A stretch of 64,000 nt of DNA, taken from positions 1,488,001 to 1,552,000 of the forward strand of contig CM082583.2 in NCBI GenBank assembly GCA_040954595.2. Reading direction: 5' to 3'. The notes beneath the pieces were generated by a model. That model ran no database searches. It was not told the origin of the DNA and saw only the letters and a list, made by a program, of their open reading frames with translations. Made by a program: the position numbers and the translations under genes. The stretch comes from Balanoglossus misakiensis (lineage: Eukaryota > Hemichordata). The stretch's first letter is position 1. Every line of letters begins with the position of its first letter. Shown here piece after piece: positions 10,583 through 22,639 of the stretch.

Positions 10583-12990
10583 CAAATAGCCGTTAAACCT
10601 GAAATATAGATTGAAAGTGGATATTGTTTTACACAATTTTTGAACATTGAAGTAAAGTATTAGAATGATGGAATCCGATAAAAAAAGTGAGTTGGTAATT
10701 TCGGCATCCGACTTCGTTATTAAAAATGGAAAGGTTTGCGATTCGGTTCAAGTAGTATTTGCAAGTTTGAAAGGAAATATTTCATTGAAGTACAGTGGCA
10801 ACTACTGCATTATTGAGAATCTTTGAAATGTTGATGAACGGAGACTTATAATAGAATAAATGAAAACCTACCTTTAACGGTGTTAGGGTTACTACACCTG
10901 ACAGACCGCTGGTCTGCGTCCGACCGATTCTGAGCTCCTAGCTCTTGTGGAGACATGCGGAGGTACAGCGGGTTAACGGTTAGGAAGTGTTGATGAAAGG
11001 AATGATTAATTACATAGGCCAATCAGGATCCTGGAGTTAGATATTCGAGTGAAATGGTGGAAAAACGGGAATGCCGATTGGTTCAATTTAACCGGAGGGA
11101 AATTGCTACATTATATGACGTCAGTTGCGAACGATAATGCATATATTAAGCTAAGGTTGAATCCGGTTTTTCCATCAAGCACAAGCATATTTCAGTCATA
11201 AAAAAAACGAAGAGAATAACACTAAAAAAATATTTCCTTTTTAAAAACTTCACTATAGCATTATTATAATGATGTACGTCGTACATAAAATGATACACGT
11301 GACATCGACTTGTTCAGAGTTTTAAAACAGGTAGAGAGTGCCCATGGGTAACCCGAAAACACACAAACCGGGTAAAAAATGAAAGTCCTGCGAAGGCCAG
11401 GAGTATACACTGAAAAATTACAATAAATCTAGTACAAAAGTTTGTATCCTCACGAATAATTAACTCTGATTGCATAAGTTTATTTCCGTCTCATTACCTT
11501 CTGAAAGCAAATCACTCACTTGCCGGTAAAAATTGAGTAAAATACTACATCTAAACTGCATAGCGATGGCGGCCCATAAAAATAATTGCCCAGTGTCCCA
11601 CTCGCAATGCACAACTTTTTAGGCCAAGTGCTAATGATATTCGAATTTTCGAAGGTTACGCAATATACACATACATGTATAAATATTAATTTATGAACAA
11701 TTTCCAGTGTTCACGCTGGGATTTCTTTCGTTCTAGTTTACTCGTTATATAATGTACCAATTCCCTCCGGTAAGTTGAGCCGATTCCCATCACTTTGAGC
11801 CAATCGATATTCATGGTTTTTCAGCATTTCAGTCGACTATATTTACACCTGTTGCATGTCTTTGCAGTTTTTGACTTGACGCTTACAACCGAGTCGCACC
11901 GCACGCAGTACTATCTTGTTGTCTTCATGTTTAGTTGTTGTTTTGCGCACACTATTTGCACAAAAATATCTGCTCGTTTTGTTATCAACGATCGAGTATA
12001 TGTTAGGAAGTCCGACATAGAGAACTTTGTTCTAAATATTCAATGCCCCACAAATGATATACTAGACTGCTCGACACAACACACCCCAGCCATACTCCAT
12101 TAGTACACGCCACAAACACCGTATTTATACAGCCTGAGGGATTTCAGCTTCGAACTTATTGCCCAATCATATTCGACTATTTCCAACCAATCCCCTTCTG
12201 ACTAATTGACCAATCACACGCTTCGAGCATAATTTCCAAAAAGGGAAAACTAACGAATTTGCTACATCTTTCCGGTTTCATCTTCAACAGTTTCTAACAT
12301 TCTTTTGGACCCCCCCCCCCCTCGATAAACACCCATACTCAAAGGGTAACTTCATTTAATTGTCAGTAAATAAAATCAATTCACAGTCTTATTACATGTA
12401 CTATTTATAATATACTCAAATTTCCACTACAAAATATCTGTATATGTGCGTTAAATTCTGAAATCTTTCCACCCAAACCTCTAGTTATGCAAATTTAAAT
12501 TGCTGTCTGTTGCGTTCGCCTACGGTTTCTCATTTTCGGACATTCGAATCTAACTCCTGATTGGCCTATAAACTTATTTCTTTCATCAACACTTTCTAAC
12601 CGTTAACCCGCTGTACCTCCGCATGTCTCCACAAGAGCTAGGAGCTCAGAATCGGATGAACGAGACAAGCGGTCTCTCACGTTTAGTAACCGTAACACCG
12701 TTAAAGGTAGGTTTTCATTGATTCTAATAAGTCTCCGTTCAACAACATTTCAAAGATTCTCCATAACCCAGTAGTTGCCACTGTGCTTCAATGAAATATT
12801 TCCTTTCAAACTTGCAAATGGTAACCGAATCTCAAATCGCAAATCTTTCCATTTTTAATAACGAAGTCGGATGCCGCAATCACCAACTCACTTTTTTATT
12901 GGACTCCATCATTCTAATACTTTACTTCAATGTTCAAAAATTGTGTAAAACAATATCCACTCTCAATCTATATTTCAGGTTTAACGGCGT
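10583..12990. repeat. 2.4-kb inverted-repeat structure with ~480-bp arms
   Basis: The left arm (10583 to ~11060) is mirrored by the right arm (~12510 to 12990). Pairs include GCCGTTAAACCTGAAATATA / TATATTTCAGGTTTAACGGC at the tips, a GGAGACATGCGGAGGTACAG pair, and the CATTTTTAATAACGAAGTCG block and its mirror. The central ~1.45 kb is unpaired and has no recognisable gene. It has the look of a TIR transposon lying in an intron of the RPA-like gene, although the arm tip coincides with the exon 2 splice acceptor. Confidence 0.75.
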
Positions 12991-12991
12991 T

Positions 12992-13261
12992 ATGGCATCC
13001 CCGGCTCCCGGTCCCTCATCCCCAACCAGCCAAGGCGTGGCACTGAAATTGCGCGTCATGGAGGATGTCGAGATCCGGAATTCCGCCAACGGGAAACTGT
13101 TTAGCGTGCCTTGTATGCAGCAGGATGGCAACGTTCTGGAACTTAAATTCTGGAAAGAAAATCCGAAGTGGCTGAACAGATTACAGAAGGGAGAATACGT
13201 ACAGCTCCGCAACTTTTCCACTGGAAGAGATAATACCATTTGCCTCTATGATAGAGCAAAG
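12992..13261 (+). CDS. RPA-like OB-fold protein, exon 2
   Basis: ATG at 12992 begins 90 codons that end at a splice donor (AAG then GTACGT). A polypyrimidine/acceptor (TATATTTCAG) ends at 12979, so the ATG sits 12 bases inside this exon, which could be the first coding exon. The protein starts with a Pro/Ser-rich tail. An OB-fold-like segment follows with LRVMEDVEIR, ELKFWKENPKWL and GEYVQLRNFS. Such single-strand-DNA-binding folds occur in replication protein A and in RPA-like proteins of some transposons (e.g. Helitrons). It ends in phase 0, matching exon 3. Confidence 0.6.
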
Positions 13262-13678
13262 GTACGTTATAATCGCACCCCGAAACTTATGGGCCTGACT
13301 TTTTTTTTGCCGTAGTCATTTTGGGTATCTTAACCTCCCATCTTCTACATTTTTAGAAATTTACTCTACAAAATTGAATGACCCATTACATTTTAGAGAC
13401 CTTTCCCGAATTCAACCGAAGCCCAATGGGAAGGTCTTCGGATGTAATCCAATATGGCAGCCTCCATGCGATCACGTACATTGAAAATCCATTTATATGA
13501 TACAACCATGCCTTGTCAACTCACCTCGGGTCAAAATTACTGCCATCGATTCATCATTTTGCAGTTCAAATTTTAAAAAGCAACTGACAAAAAACAACCA
13601 CTCTTGCACTATTTCTCCACAACATTTACTACTCGTAATTATTAACATTCAATGTTTTCCATTTTATTTCCACTACAG

Positions 13679-13885
13679 TATGAATCAGTGACACATACAT
13701 CGAATTCTACAAAGAGACGTAAACTGACCATAACTGATGGCGCAAGAGATGCTGAAGTCAACCTTTGGGGTGAGAAAACAGCGCTGCCACTGGATGTAGG
13801 TGCCACAGTTAAACTAGGCCCATTGGTTATCAACAGATATAAAACATCGTCCACATTAAATACAACAGCGACAACTGAAGTGGAG
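13679..13885 (+). CDS. RPA-like OB-fold protein, exon 3
   Basis: Follows an acceptor (TTTCCACTACAG ending at 13678) in phase 0 and ends at a donor (GAG then GTGAGA) in phase 0, so it joins exon 2 in frame. The 69 residues carry KLTITDGARDAEVNLWGEKT, DVGATVKLG and NTTATTEVE. This is the I-x-D...V-x-L-W-G...G pattern of an OB-fold DNA-binding domain of the large RPA subunit type. Intron 2 (13262-13678) is 417 bases. Whether this is a host RPA paralogue or a transposon-borne RPA is not decidable here; the palindromic copies next to it favour mobile DNA. Confidence 0.6.
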
Positions 13886-14660
13886 GTGAGACATAAAATA
13901 CTGTTCCTGATGCTCCGTGAGAACTGTCAAGTAGCCACGGTTCTAGGCGACATAGGATGGATGTCCACGGTACGGGAGGAGGCCATGCATGTATACGGGA
14001 AGGAAAAGACCGAAGCCAACCTGCCCGTACCATCCGACGCAGCCATAAAAACCTGCACACTACCTCGGGAGTTCAATCCAGGCCGCGTACGTAGGGGATT
14101 CGTTGGCCATATCTCCCCGCAAGAGCCCACAAGAACCACCACCGCAGCTGACGACCTGGAGGAAACTTTGAGCATCTTCCGGGATCCGCAGCTGGAAAAA
14201 CAGGTACTCGGTGGCGACAAGGACCAGGCGATGGAGGTGTCGGAAGGGCCAGGGCCACCGGAGTCCATGGTGATGATGAAGCGCCTGTGCGTCTTCCAGG
14301 GGTGGGAGGTGCCGAACAGGTTCCGACTGAGCTCCCCCACCACACCAGCGATTCTCATCCACTGGCGTGTCCTTAGCATACTGCTGAGGTGGGTATCCCA
14401 ATCACGACAGGAAGAATTCCGGGAAATCCGACCTCACCGGAAAACATCATCAATCCGGACACAGCAACCAGAGAGGACGGGGGCGGAAGCAGTCGCACAG
14501 AATCCATCGACGCAGGGGGAGCGAGGACGCGCCAGGGGTTTTTGATGCATTTTTTATCCCCCAAGCGTGCGCGGAGGAGTGCCGAGTGGAAGACGCGCCC
14601 ACCACCATAGATGACCTCACTGACTACGATGTTGGTGTCCCCCCCCCCCGCATGTTTAAA
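13886..14660 (+). other. GC-rich block with long overlapping open frames, unrecognised
   Basis: Base composition jumps well above the surroundings from ~13960 to 14640. The frame of exon 3 stays open to 14545. A second plus frame opens after a stop at 14383 and runs to about 14700; it includes a GR/RGR-rich stretch and an acidic TTIDDLTDYDVG stretch. Minus-strand frames are also open, as happens in GC-rich DNA. The pattern suggests coding sequence of foreign or transposon origin, with a frameshift near 14390. I do not recognise the protein. A 10-base C run lies at about 14640. Confidence 0.35.
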
Positions 14661-15049
14661 GGTTTCTATAGAAAAGCATTGTTGAGGTTCACAAAACTTT
14701 GAAGAAGCTTTGCAACCCTAACTTTGGCCAAAGATTTGAATGTTAAGGTTTCACAAACGTAGTTACAGCTGAGGTTCAGCTAAGACTAGTATAAGAGGCT
14801 TCAGCACGCCAAGTCTTGTAGCAAGCTTCAACACAAAGCTTTTTGCAACATTGTTCAAAGCGTTGTCAAAGGTACTGCACAACCCTGGTGAAGTAGTGCT
14901 ATATTTTCAATTAAATGGCTTAAGCCATTTGTCTCTCCAACCAGAATTGCACCAGAGTTAAATACACACAGCTTGAAATTGTAAAATGTTGCAAAATCAA
15001 ACGATCACATCCTTACACCTATTATTAGAACCAGAAGTTGAGTCAAAAT
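14661..15049. other. Nothing recognised
   Basis: Ordinary AT-rich sequence without gene or clear repeat structure. Several AAGCTTYRNNAC-like short repeats occur at 14700-14870 but do not form a clean array. Confidence 0.3.
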
Positions 15050-15480
15050 TTTCCTACCTAGAAATTTTCTTTCCTATGAAGTTTTTTGCTTATTGGCATT
15101 CATATGGGAGCCTTAGCCTATTCCAGCTGAGTTGCCAAAATGGCAATGTTGGACAATTCTTCTAATATGCATGATCAAAAATGGCCGCCAAATACCTTCT
15201 CTAAATAAAACTTGGCCCTTTTTTTCTCAAAATTATGTGTAATATCTAAAATTTCAGGATTTGCATCCATATTGGTTATGTATTGCAAATATGGCAGTGT
15301 TTGGCAACTTTTCTATTTTGCATAATCAAAAATGGCCGCCAATCACCACTAAAAGTGAAATTTTGCCATGTTTCCCAAAATGATGCGCAATATCGTATTT
15401 TCAGGATTAGCACATTCATATGGGTACCTTTAACAATACAACTGTGTTGCAAATTTGGCAGTGTTACCGTACTAATCATG
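15050..15480. repeat. ~170-bp tandem units carrying AAAATGGCCGCC
   Basis: At least two decayed units, each with TTGCAAATATGGCAGTGTT, then TTTGCATAATCAAAAATGGC, then CGCC, then TGNGYAATATC...TTTCAGG. The same family forms the array at 45053-45900 and, reversed, 16660-17070. Confidence 0.65.
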
Positions 15481-15954
15481 AAGCAAGGAAGTACAACCTC
15501 TGTATCCCAAATATATGTCTATCCCCACTGATAGGAGTCACAAAGAGCCAGCCCCTCTGCATCATCCTGTTCCTCAATCTCACGATGGGAATCCTTTTCA
15601 GAATTCCGACCTCAAAACATCCAGGGAATCACCATCATTCACCACACCCTCGTCAGCATCCACCATGTTTAGATCCAATGCCTGAACATGTTGTCTCTTT
15701 ATCTATGGATTGCGTTAAAGGCCAGTGGGAGTTTCATCTCCTTTTTTGCAATTTTGACCATTTTTATCTGGTGCATAATGCTAGAGTACATATCATCCAT
15801 ACAGGATGATGCATGTACAGTGATGGGAAATGTATCAATCCACTCCTGCACTAGATTTGCATACAGTGCCATACCTTTTAGGGCTATTTTCTTGACCCTT
15901 TTGATAGTCTGCTGGCCAAAAGTGGCTGGCCAAAGTGGCCAGCAGAGACATTCT
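15481..15954. other. No supported gene; one weak minus-strand open frame
   Basis: A minus-strand frame at 15699-15959 (86 codons) has protein-like composition (KKIALKGMALYANLVQEWID) but no domain I recognise and no splice context that decides it. I leave it unassigned. Confidence 0.25.
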
Positions 15955-17279
15955 TCCAATACCCTTCATAGTGCCAACAGACAAGGCTTGGATATACAAC
16001 CTGTGTTGCTTGTAAGGCACACATCTCCAATTGGTACATTGGGCCAATTATACTGTACATGTACAGCTAGGAAAAAAATATACTTCATCATAGTTTCCAT
16101 GGTCAGCAGCTTCAATAACTTGTTGCCTTTTCTTACTGAACATTTAGACTTATAAAGAAGTATAACAAGAATAAAGTTGTCCAATTAGTGTTGGCAGGGG
16201 GGTGGGGGATGTGTTCTCCCATACAAAGGTGTATAGGTATGTGGTCTTTAAGAAAAACTTGGGGTAAATGACCAGAAAATTTGACTTATAATACAAATAG
16301 GTCGGGTTTTGGGCATTTACACGTGTTGATGTTATCGACTGGGGCGACAGACTACCATCCGAAAAAATTTCAAGTACCCCCCCCCCCTCGGGTGCCGGCC
16401 AGTGGGATGGAGGTGATAGAAACTGTTGCAGATACAATAGAGGCCTACAACCTGAAAACCTTCTGGCTTTAACCGAGGACTTGCCATTAAAGATACCTGT
16501 AGGCCCCTATATGCTGCTCCCACATACACTCCCAGTCCTAAACCTTGCATCTGATTTGTGGTGCAGATGAAGAATTAAGATTGGCTTGACAATTAGCACA
16601 CTTAATTGGATGTTATGAGATATAATACATACAATCATGGGACAAGAATGGCAAAAGTTAAATTATCCAGCAGGTGTTTGAATTATGCAAATTAGAGCAG
16701 TGGTCTAATATTGCCATGTCAACCATGTTGAAATTGTTTTAGGTACCCATATTAATGGAAACCCTGCAAATTCGATATTACACACCATTTAAAACAAATA
16801 TGGGAAATTAACATGTTAGAGAAATTTGGCGGCCATTTTGGATTATGCAAATTAGAACAGTTGTCTAATATTGCCATGTCAACCATGTTGAAATTGTTTT
16901 AGGTACCCAGGAGAGTTGAATGAAAATGCCATTTGCAATGCAGTTGTCTTGTATTGGGTGCCCATATTAAGGCATTCTTGAAAACGAAACATTATTCATC
17001 ATTTTGACGCAAACAGAAAAGGTGTTCAAATGCAAATTAGAAGAGTTGCCCAACCCTGCCATATTTACAATACAGTTGTAGTGACTGTCAACTCGACTAC
17101 AGACAGTCTCGATGAACACAAGACATGATCCCAATTTGCAAGCTGAGTTGAAACTGACTGCTGCAGTAACTTAGCTGTGGGAATGTCTTGTGTGATTTAA
17201 AACAATGATGACCAAATTTAACACAGTTTCTCTGAGGTAACCATTTAGCTTTCGTGACTAAGTTTGTTTAAGAATCCTT

Positions 17280-18700
17280 TATTCTACCCAAGGAACAAAT
17301 TTCCTTAGAATTTCACAACTGAGACACAGTTTACAGATATACAAAAAGTGCGTACTACAAACATAAGAAATTGTTTGCATTTTTTTTTCTGATGGCAATG
17401 CATTTGACTGTAAACAGACATTGACGTCCTTTAGTAAGGGACTGTTCAGTTTTGGTGGAGGGGGGGGGGCAAAAGTTTGTGTCATTGGTTTTCAAAATCA
17501 GGCCGACACCCCCTTCAACCAGGACCAAAAAAATGATGACCCCCCCCCCCCCCTTTGACAGGACCAAAATATGATTACCCTCCTCCGACCCCGAAAACAT
17601 TCGCCATCCTTATCTTATGTACACTGACTGTATGCAATAAAGGTAAAGGGTCTCCTCACACCTCAATTCTAAATTTCTTAAAGAAATTTATAATTTGAAG
17701 TGTATAATAGTATAGCGTTGCAATAAAGAAGGTCTATGGATAAATTAAAAGGACACGTCAATACAATAGTTGGTAGAATTGGTAAAACAAGAAAAGTGGA
17801 AGGGGTGGGTGTACGTAGGACAATTTTGTAAAATACAATTAATGCATTTTAATGAACTCAAAGGCAAATTAACTTAATGTTGGGGAGGACAAATTTGACT
17901 TTTGCCACTCAAAGTTAACATCAGTGGGGGTGGGATGGCAAGTATTCTGCCCTGGTACACTATATGTGGCGAAGAAATAAGGGGATGGGTGTGGGAGGGG
18001 ATGTCCCCCTTCCACATAAGAAAACTTTGTAAAATATGTAGCTCAAAGTTGCATTTTAATGAAGTCAAAAGCAAATTATCTCAATGTTTGAAAGGACCAA
18101 TTTTACTGTTGCCACTCCACTCAAAGTTAGCATCGGTGGGTACATGTATATGACCTCCCCCCTAAACGTTTGAAAAAAAGATGACTCCCTCTTTTGGATT
18201 TCAAAATTTAAGTGACCCCCTGGATTTTGCCAGCCTCCCCCCACCGTAAAAACTGAATGGTCCCTAAGCGCTATTTTGTCAGTGAAATGGCTCCATTATT
18301 ATCCCTCCAACCATAGTTGAAACGGAGTTAAATATGTACAGCTTGAAATCATAAAATGTTGCAAAATTGAACCAAGAGTTTGGTCAATGATCAAGTTCTT
18401 ACAGCTATTACTAGAACCATACAGTCTCAGCGAACAAGAGACATTGGTCCGATTTGCAAGCCGAGTTGGAACTGACTTTGCCTGCACACAGATGTGCCAA
18501 TTTCAGCGAATCTTATCGTATTTAAAAATGAATATGGAGAATTGTTATCTGTGTTCCTATTGCTAGCCTACATACATGTAGCTGTTGTCATTCTAGTGTT
18601 TTTTTTCTGTATACCAAAATTGCCACACTGTTTGGGATACTTTTATCAAATGTTATGTGATACTATATCAGCCTGTTTTGGGGATCTTGACAATGACATA
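17280..18700 (+). repeat. Dispersed repeat X, copy 1
   Basis: Includes a TTCACTGACAAAATAGC-type mirror block, a CCTCCAACCATAGTTGAAAC block and a GACAGTCTCAGCGAACAAGAGA-type block shared with three other copies (28200-28890, 36850-37600, 44090-44780). The middle (17460-18250) holds poly-C/poly-G runs and a further internal repeat (AGGACAAATTTGACTTTTGCC / AGGACCAATTTTACTGTTGCC). Confidence 0.6.
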
Positions 18701-19289
18701 TATTAGACTTTTCATACACAGCATGAGGTAGAATTTCAGAAAAAGATTAGGTAATAAGACTGCATATCTCATAGGAAATAATCACTTTAGAAGTATTACG
18801 ATAAAAAAAAATCATTTCACTCTTATTGGGAGCATACATTTGTAAAACATACATACAGACATGAATACAGACATAGAGAGATCAAGGTGTATACGATTTT
18901 CAGTGGGGGAGGGGGTCCTCCTTAATTGCAAACAACTATGTAATGGTAATTTCCCTTTTATAATAACAATTTTCGAGGTATAAGGAAAAAATATCAAACA
19001 AAATAAACAAAAAAACTAATTCAGCTATGATTTGATTCAATTATCATTCTAAAGAAGCACATATCATTAACTCACAACTAAACTTTTAAAGTGATCAACC
19101 ATGCACTTTCTGAGAATTTTTTTTATGCCCCCAAAATACAATTTTTTCATTTTCAGAACATTTATGATATATCACAGTAAAAAAATCCCCTGGAAACTGC
19201 AAAACAAAAAATTGCAAAGCAATCAAACAAAAATGGCAAAAATTGTCCACAAAAACTATATTGACAGTTCCATCATAGGATTTGTTAAA

Positions 19290-20200
19290 ATGTCGTGATA
19301 ACACACCTAGGAACCTGCAAACCAAATTTCAAAGAACTGTGAGTAGAGGTTTTTGAGTATTTGACCAAAATCACCCCAAAAATATACTTCAAACCAGATA
19401 TTAACTGAATATGCTCACGTGCAGTACTGTGATTGGTTGACAGAATAACAAGATTAGAAAAACCAGTGTTAAACCAATTTGGTTTATAGTGTATATGGTG
19501 TAAGGGTTGTGTGTTGCACCATTGTGAAATGTAAACATGTTTGTGGAATTGTTGCCTTGTCAATTTTTGTAAGGGGTTATGAGTCATGTACCCCATCCTG
19601 AACTGCATAAAAAGATAAGTCTATGGAATTCTAAAACTCGTTGATCAAAAATGGCAAGAAATATACCAAAAAGTATGAATATTTCACCAGATTTCAACAA
19701 ATCTGATTTCTGTTCATGCCTAAGAACCTCTTTAACAAGTTTCAATAAGGAAGACATTTTGGCAAACAACAGGTAATTCAGACAAATCTGACTGATATCA
19801 CATATATGAATTCCCATTCAAAGTTTCCAATCAATTGGACTTGTGGTTTTACTGAAGACTATTTGGCCAAACCCTGCAGAATTCCCAAAAAATACAATTA
19901 TGCAAATTTCTTTACAATTTGATCATATCTGACTGAGATCACCCCTAGAAACCCAAATACAAAGTATCAAAACAATTGCACTTACAGTTTCACGGGATTT
20001 GATTTTTTGACAAAAACAGGAAATATTGCCCAAAAATGCATTTTTGCAAATTTCACCACCGTTTGCACAAATGTGATTCAGGTAAGCCCTATGAACCTCC
20101 ATACCAAGTTTCCAATCAATTGGACATGTAATTTCAGAGAAGAATTTTTTTAAACAAAACTGCAGAAAATTCCCCCAAAAATTCATAAAAAATAGCAAAC
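19290..20200 (-). repeat. Decayed tandem repeat with ~150-bp period
   Basis: Successive units share the order: 'accccTAGGAACCTgcatACC', 'AAgTTTCaAAtCAATTGGACatGT', 'gtTTcagaGAAGAa', 'AAAcTGCAgAAAattCCCCC', 'TGCAAATTTC'. Units are seen at about 19300, 19700, 19800, 19950 and 20090. Related blocks occur at 24590-24720, 27340-27600, 38640-39100 and 43440-43720. They are strongly diverged, so this is an old family. Confidence 0.6.
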
Positions 20201-21654
20201 GCCAGATACTGACTCCACCTGAACAAAATCATACGAGGTCTTCCCATAGTACTTGCACACCAATGCACGCCAATTTTTAACTGAATCTGATCCGCTGTTA
20301 TTAAGTTTTTCAATTTTGACTACTTGAACATTTTTCCAGTTAATACCAGTATGCATTTTTTCGCAATAACAATTTCTATGTACACACTAAATATCAGTAG
20401 TTTCAAGTTTTTGATGTTGATGGACATACACATACATACATCAATACATTTAGACGAAACTGATCCATTCGCAAAATACATAATTCTGTATGAGGCACAC
20501 ATACAGACATACATAGACGACGGACACCAACTTATGCTATAAGCTGACATTGATATACATGTTAGCCAAAAACCAAAATCAACCTCAAAATAGACATTAA
20601 AATATATTGCACCACCATGAGAAGACAAATTCATTTTTCGACAAATTTTCTGGGGCGTCATTGATATAGCATGGCATATTGTCAAAGTACGTAGTCTCTG
20701 TGATAAGATTCCATACACACAAAATGGTAACCTTGGAAGTCCAGCTGACGTAGTTATGCAATGGCGTCTCGTGTATTCCGTCGCCAAAAAATCATCGTAA
20801 AATTGATAGTCAGGGTCACAATTCAAGACGACTTTCTCTAAATTCTTTATGAATGGATTAAATCGAAATCGAAATGTTGACGTATGACGTACGGAATGAG
20901 ATCTGAACAGACATTCAATGTTATCATTCTCGCTCGATCACATATTGGGTAAGACATCTAGCAATCGCTATATAGTATTGGCGATAACAGACTGTCTATA
21001 AACTCACAAAACGGATTTTACTGTTGAGTGTGATCAACCGCCACGTTATTTTTCTCTGAACAATAGACAAATAGAAAGCCTGGTGACATTTTGAGATTGA
21101 CTGCGTGAGGACCACAATATGCGTGAATCATTTACGGTTTGTCTTGATGAATGGGTCACGTCATAGTCATAACGCGGATTCGGCTGCACGCCAACTATCC
21201 GCCATATTGTCTCCACTAACTTACTCGTAAGTAGTTTCAAACTTCATTTGAAAAGAGTATTCGTCTGACGGTCCTGTAGATTAACAATTTACGCTCTATG
21301 AAGCAACTAAACAACGTTAGCTTCCTTGTGGATTCACGTAGGGAAGTTATTCGTAACGACGGGTACAGTGTCTGAGCATGGACAGAACCACGGCAATATC
21401 GCCAGGAATGTCTCATTTCACAGCGCCCTCAAACAGTCGATCTCCTCAAACTATCGTTTCCACTGGTCATATATGCGGCATAAAGCTCACATAGACAACC
21501 ATGTAATAGGAAAATTAAAACTTAAATAACTTCATTAATATCAAAGCCACACGCACCAAAACCTTTTCAGTTCTTGCCATATGATATCTGAACCTGTGTA
21601 CTAAATTTGGTTGAAATCGGTTCTGCGGTTCTTGAGATATCGGGTATACAGACA

Positions 21655-21740
21655 GACACACACACACATACATACATACACACACACACACACAGACATC
21701 GCTAAACCATAAGCTCACGTGATTTTCACGTGAGCTAAAA
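21655..21740. repeat. CA/CATA microsatellite plus perfect 11-bp hairpin
   Basis: An ACAC/ATAC tract (21655-21696) follows a block reading TTGGTTGAAATCGGTTCTGC. It is followed by AGCTCACGTGA-TTT-TCACGTGAGCT at 21712-21736, a perfect 11-bp stem with a 3-base loop containing two CACGTG boxes. It looks like the end of a short interspersed repeat. Confidence 0.7.
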
Positions 21741-22639
21741 ATGAAAAAAAATCCATGAGGTCTCAAAATGAATACACACCAATTTCTAAAGCAATTTGAC
21801 CAGTTTCCACCAACTTCACATTGGTCCCAGTGGTAGATAGACATATACGAAATGGGAACCAAAGAATAAAACACATTTCAAAGATTTAACACATCTTTTT
21901 CCTCAAGAGTGTTTTTCAAATCTTCTCCACATCCTTCAAAATCGCCACCATAAAGCCATATTACTTGTAGTGCTTATGTTTGTCATATCTAGGTGATGCA
22001 TACCACTATAGATGTGTACCCTTTGTATAGAGGCAGATTAAACAGGTGTGGTACCTGTTAAATATCTGACTTCTTTAAATTACAGCCACAATCGTCTGTC
22101 AACAAGATGTTCATGTAGATGTATACCTAGCAGTAAGCTTATTTAGATTGACAAATCTTAGATGAAAATAATGAAAAAGTGGCACAACCCTTAGGGCTTT
22201 AACTAGCAGCTTTATGCCAGATGAGTTCGAGTCTAACGATGTAATGTTGACATTAAGGTTTCATTGAAATAACTTGGGAACCTCTCTACTATTTGAAGCA
22301 CCAAAGCAGTGAAAAACTTCCTTCTTTCCCTGAGTTTTTTATGAATATGTTCTAATCTGGGACAACAATTTGTTGCCAAGTGTCTTGACCCCTTTACCAA
22401 ATGTCAGGGACCGGATTTTTTTCAGCAAAATTTCAAATAACCTTGGCTGATTTTTTACCTACTTTCACATATTGGGTAGCATGAAACAAAGTATGGCTTC
22501 CAGAAGGGTTATAGATACAGTGTTTTGTAATAACAAGAATTAACATGAAACTATAATTTCATGGTTAATTTAGGACCGCCTTAATCTATGGTAATGTCAT
22601 TAAATATTTGCATATCTAATTGTAGGCTATCCAGTGGAA

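Noticed and set aside
13927-14564. Minus-strand frames of 90-150 codons in the GC-rich block
   Set aside because: High GC keeps several frames open; the plus strand continues from a supported exon, the minus strand has no such link.
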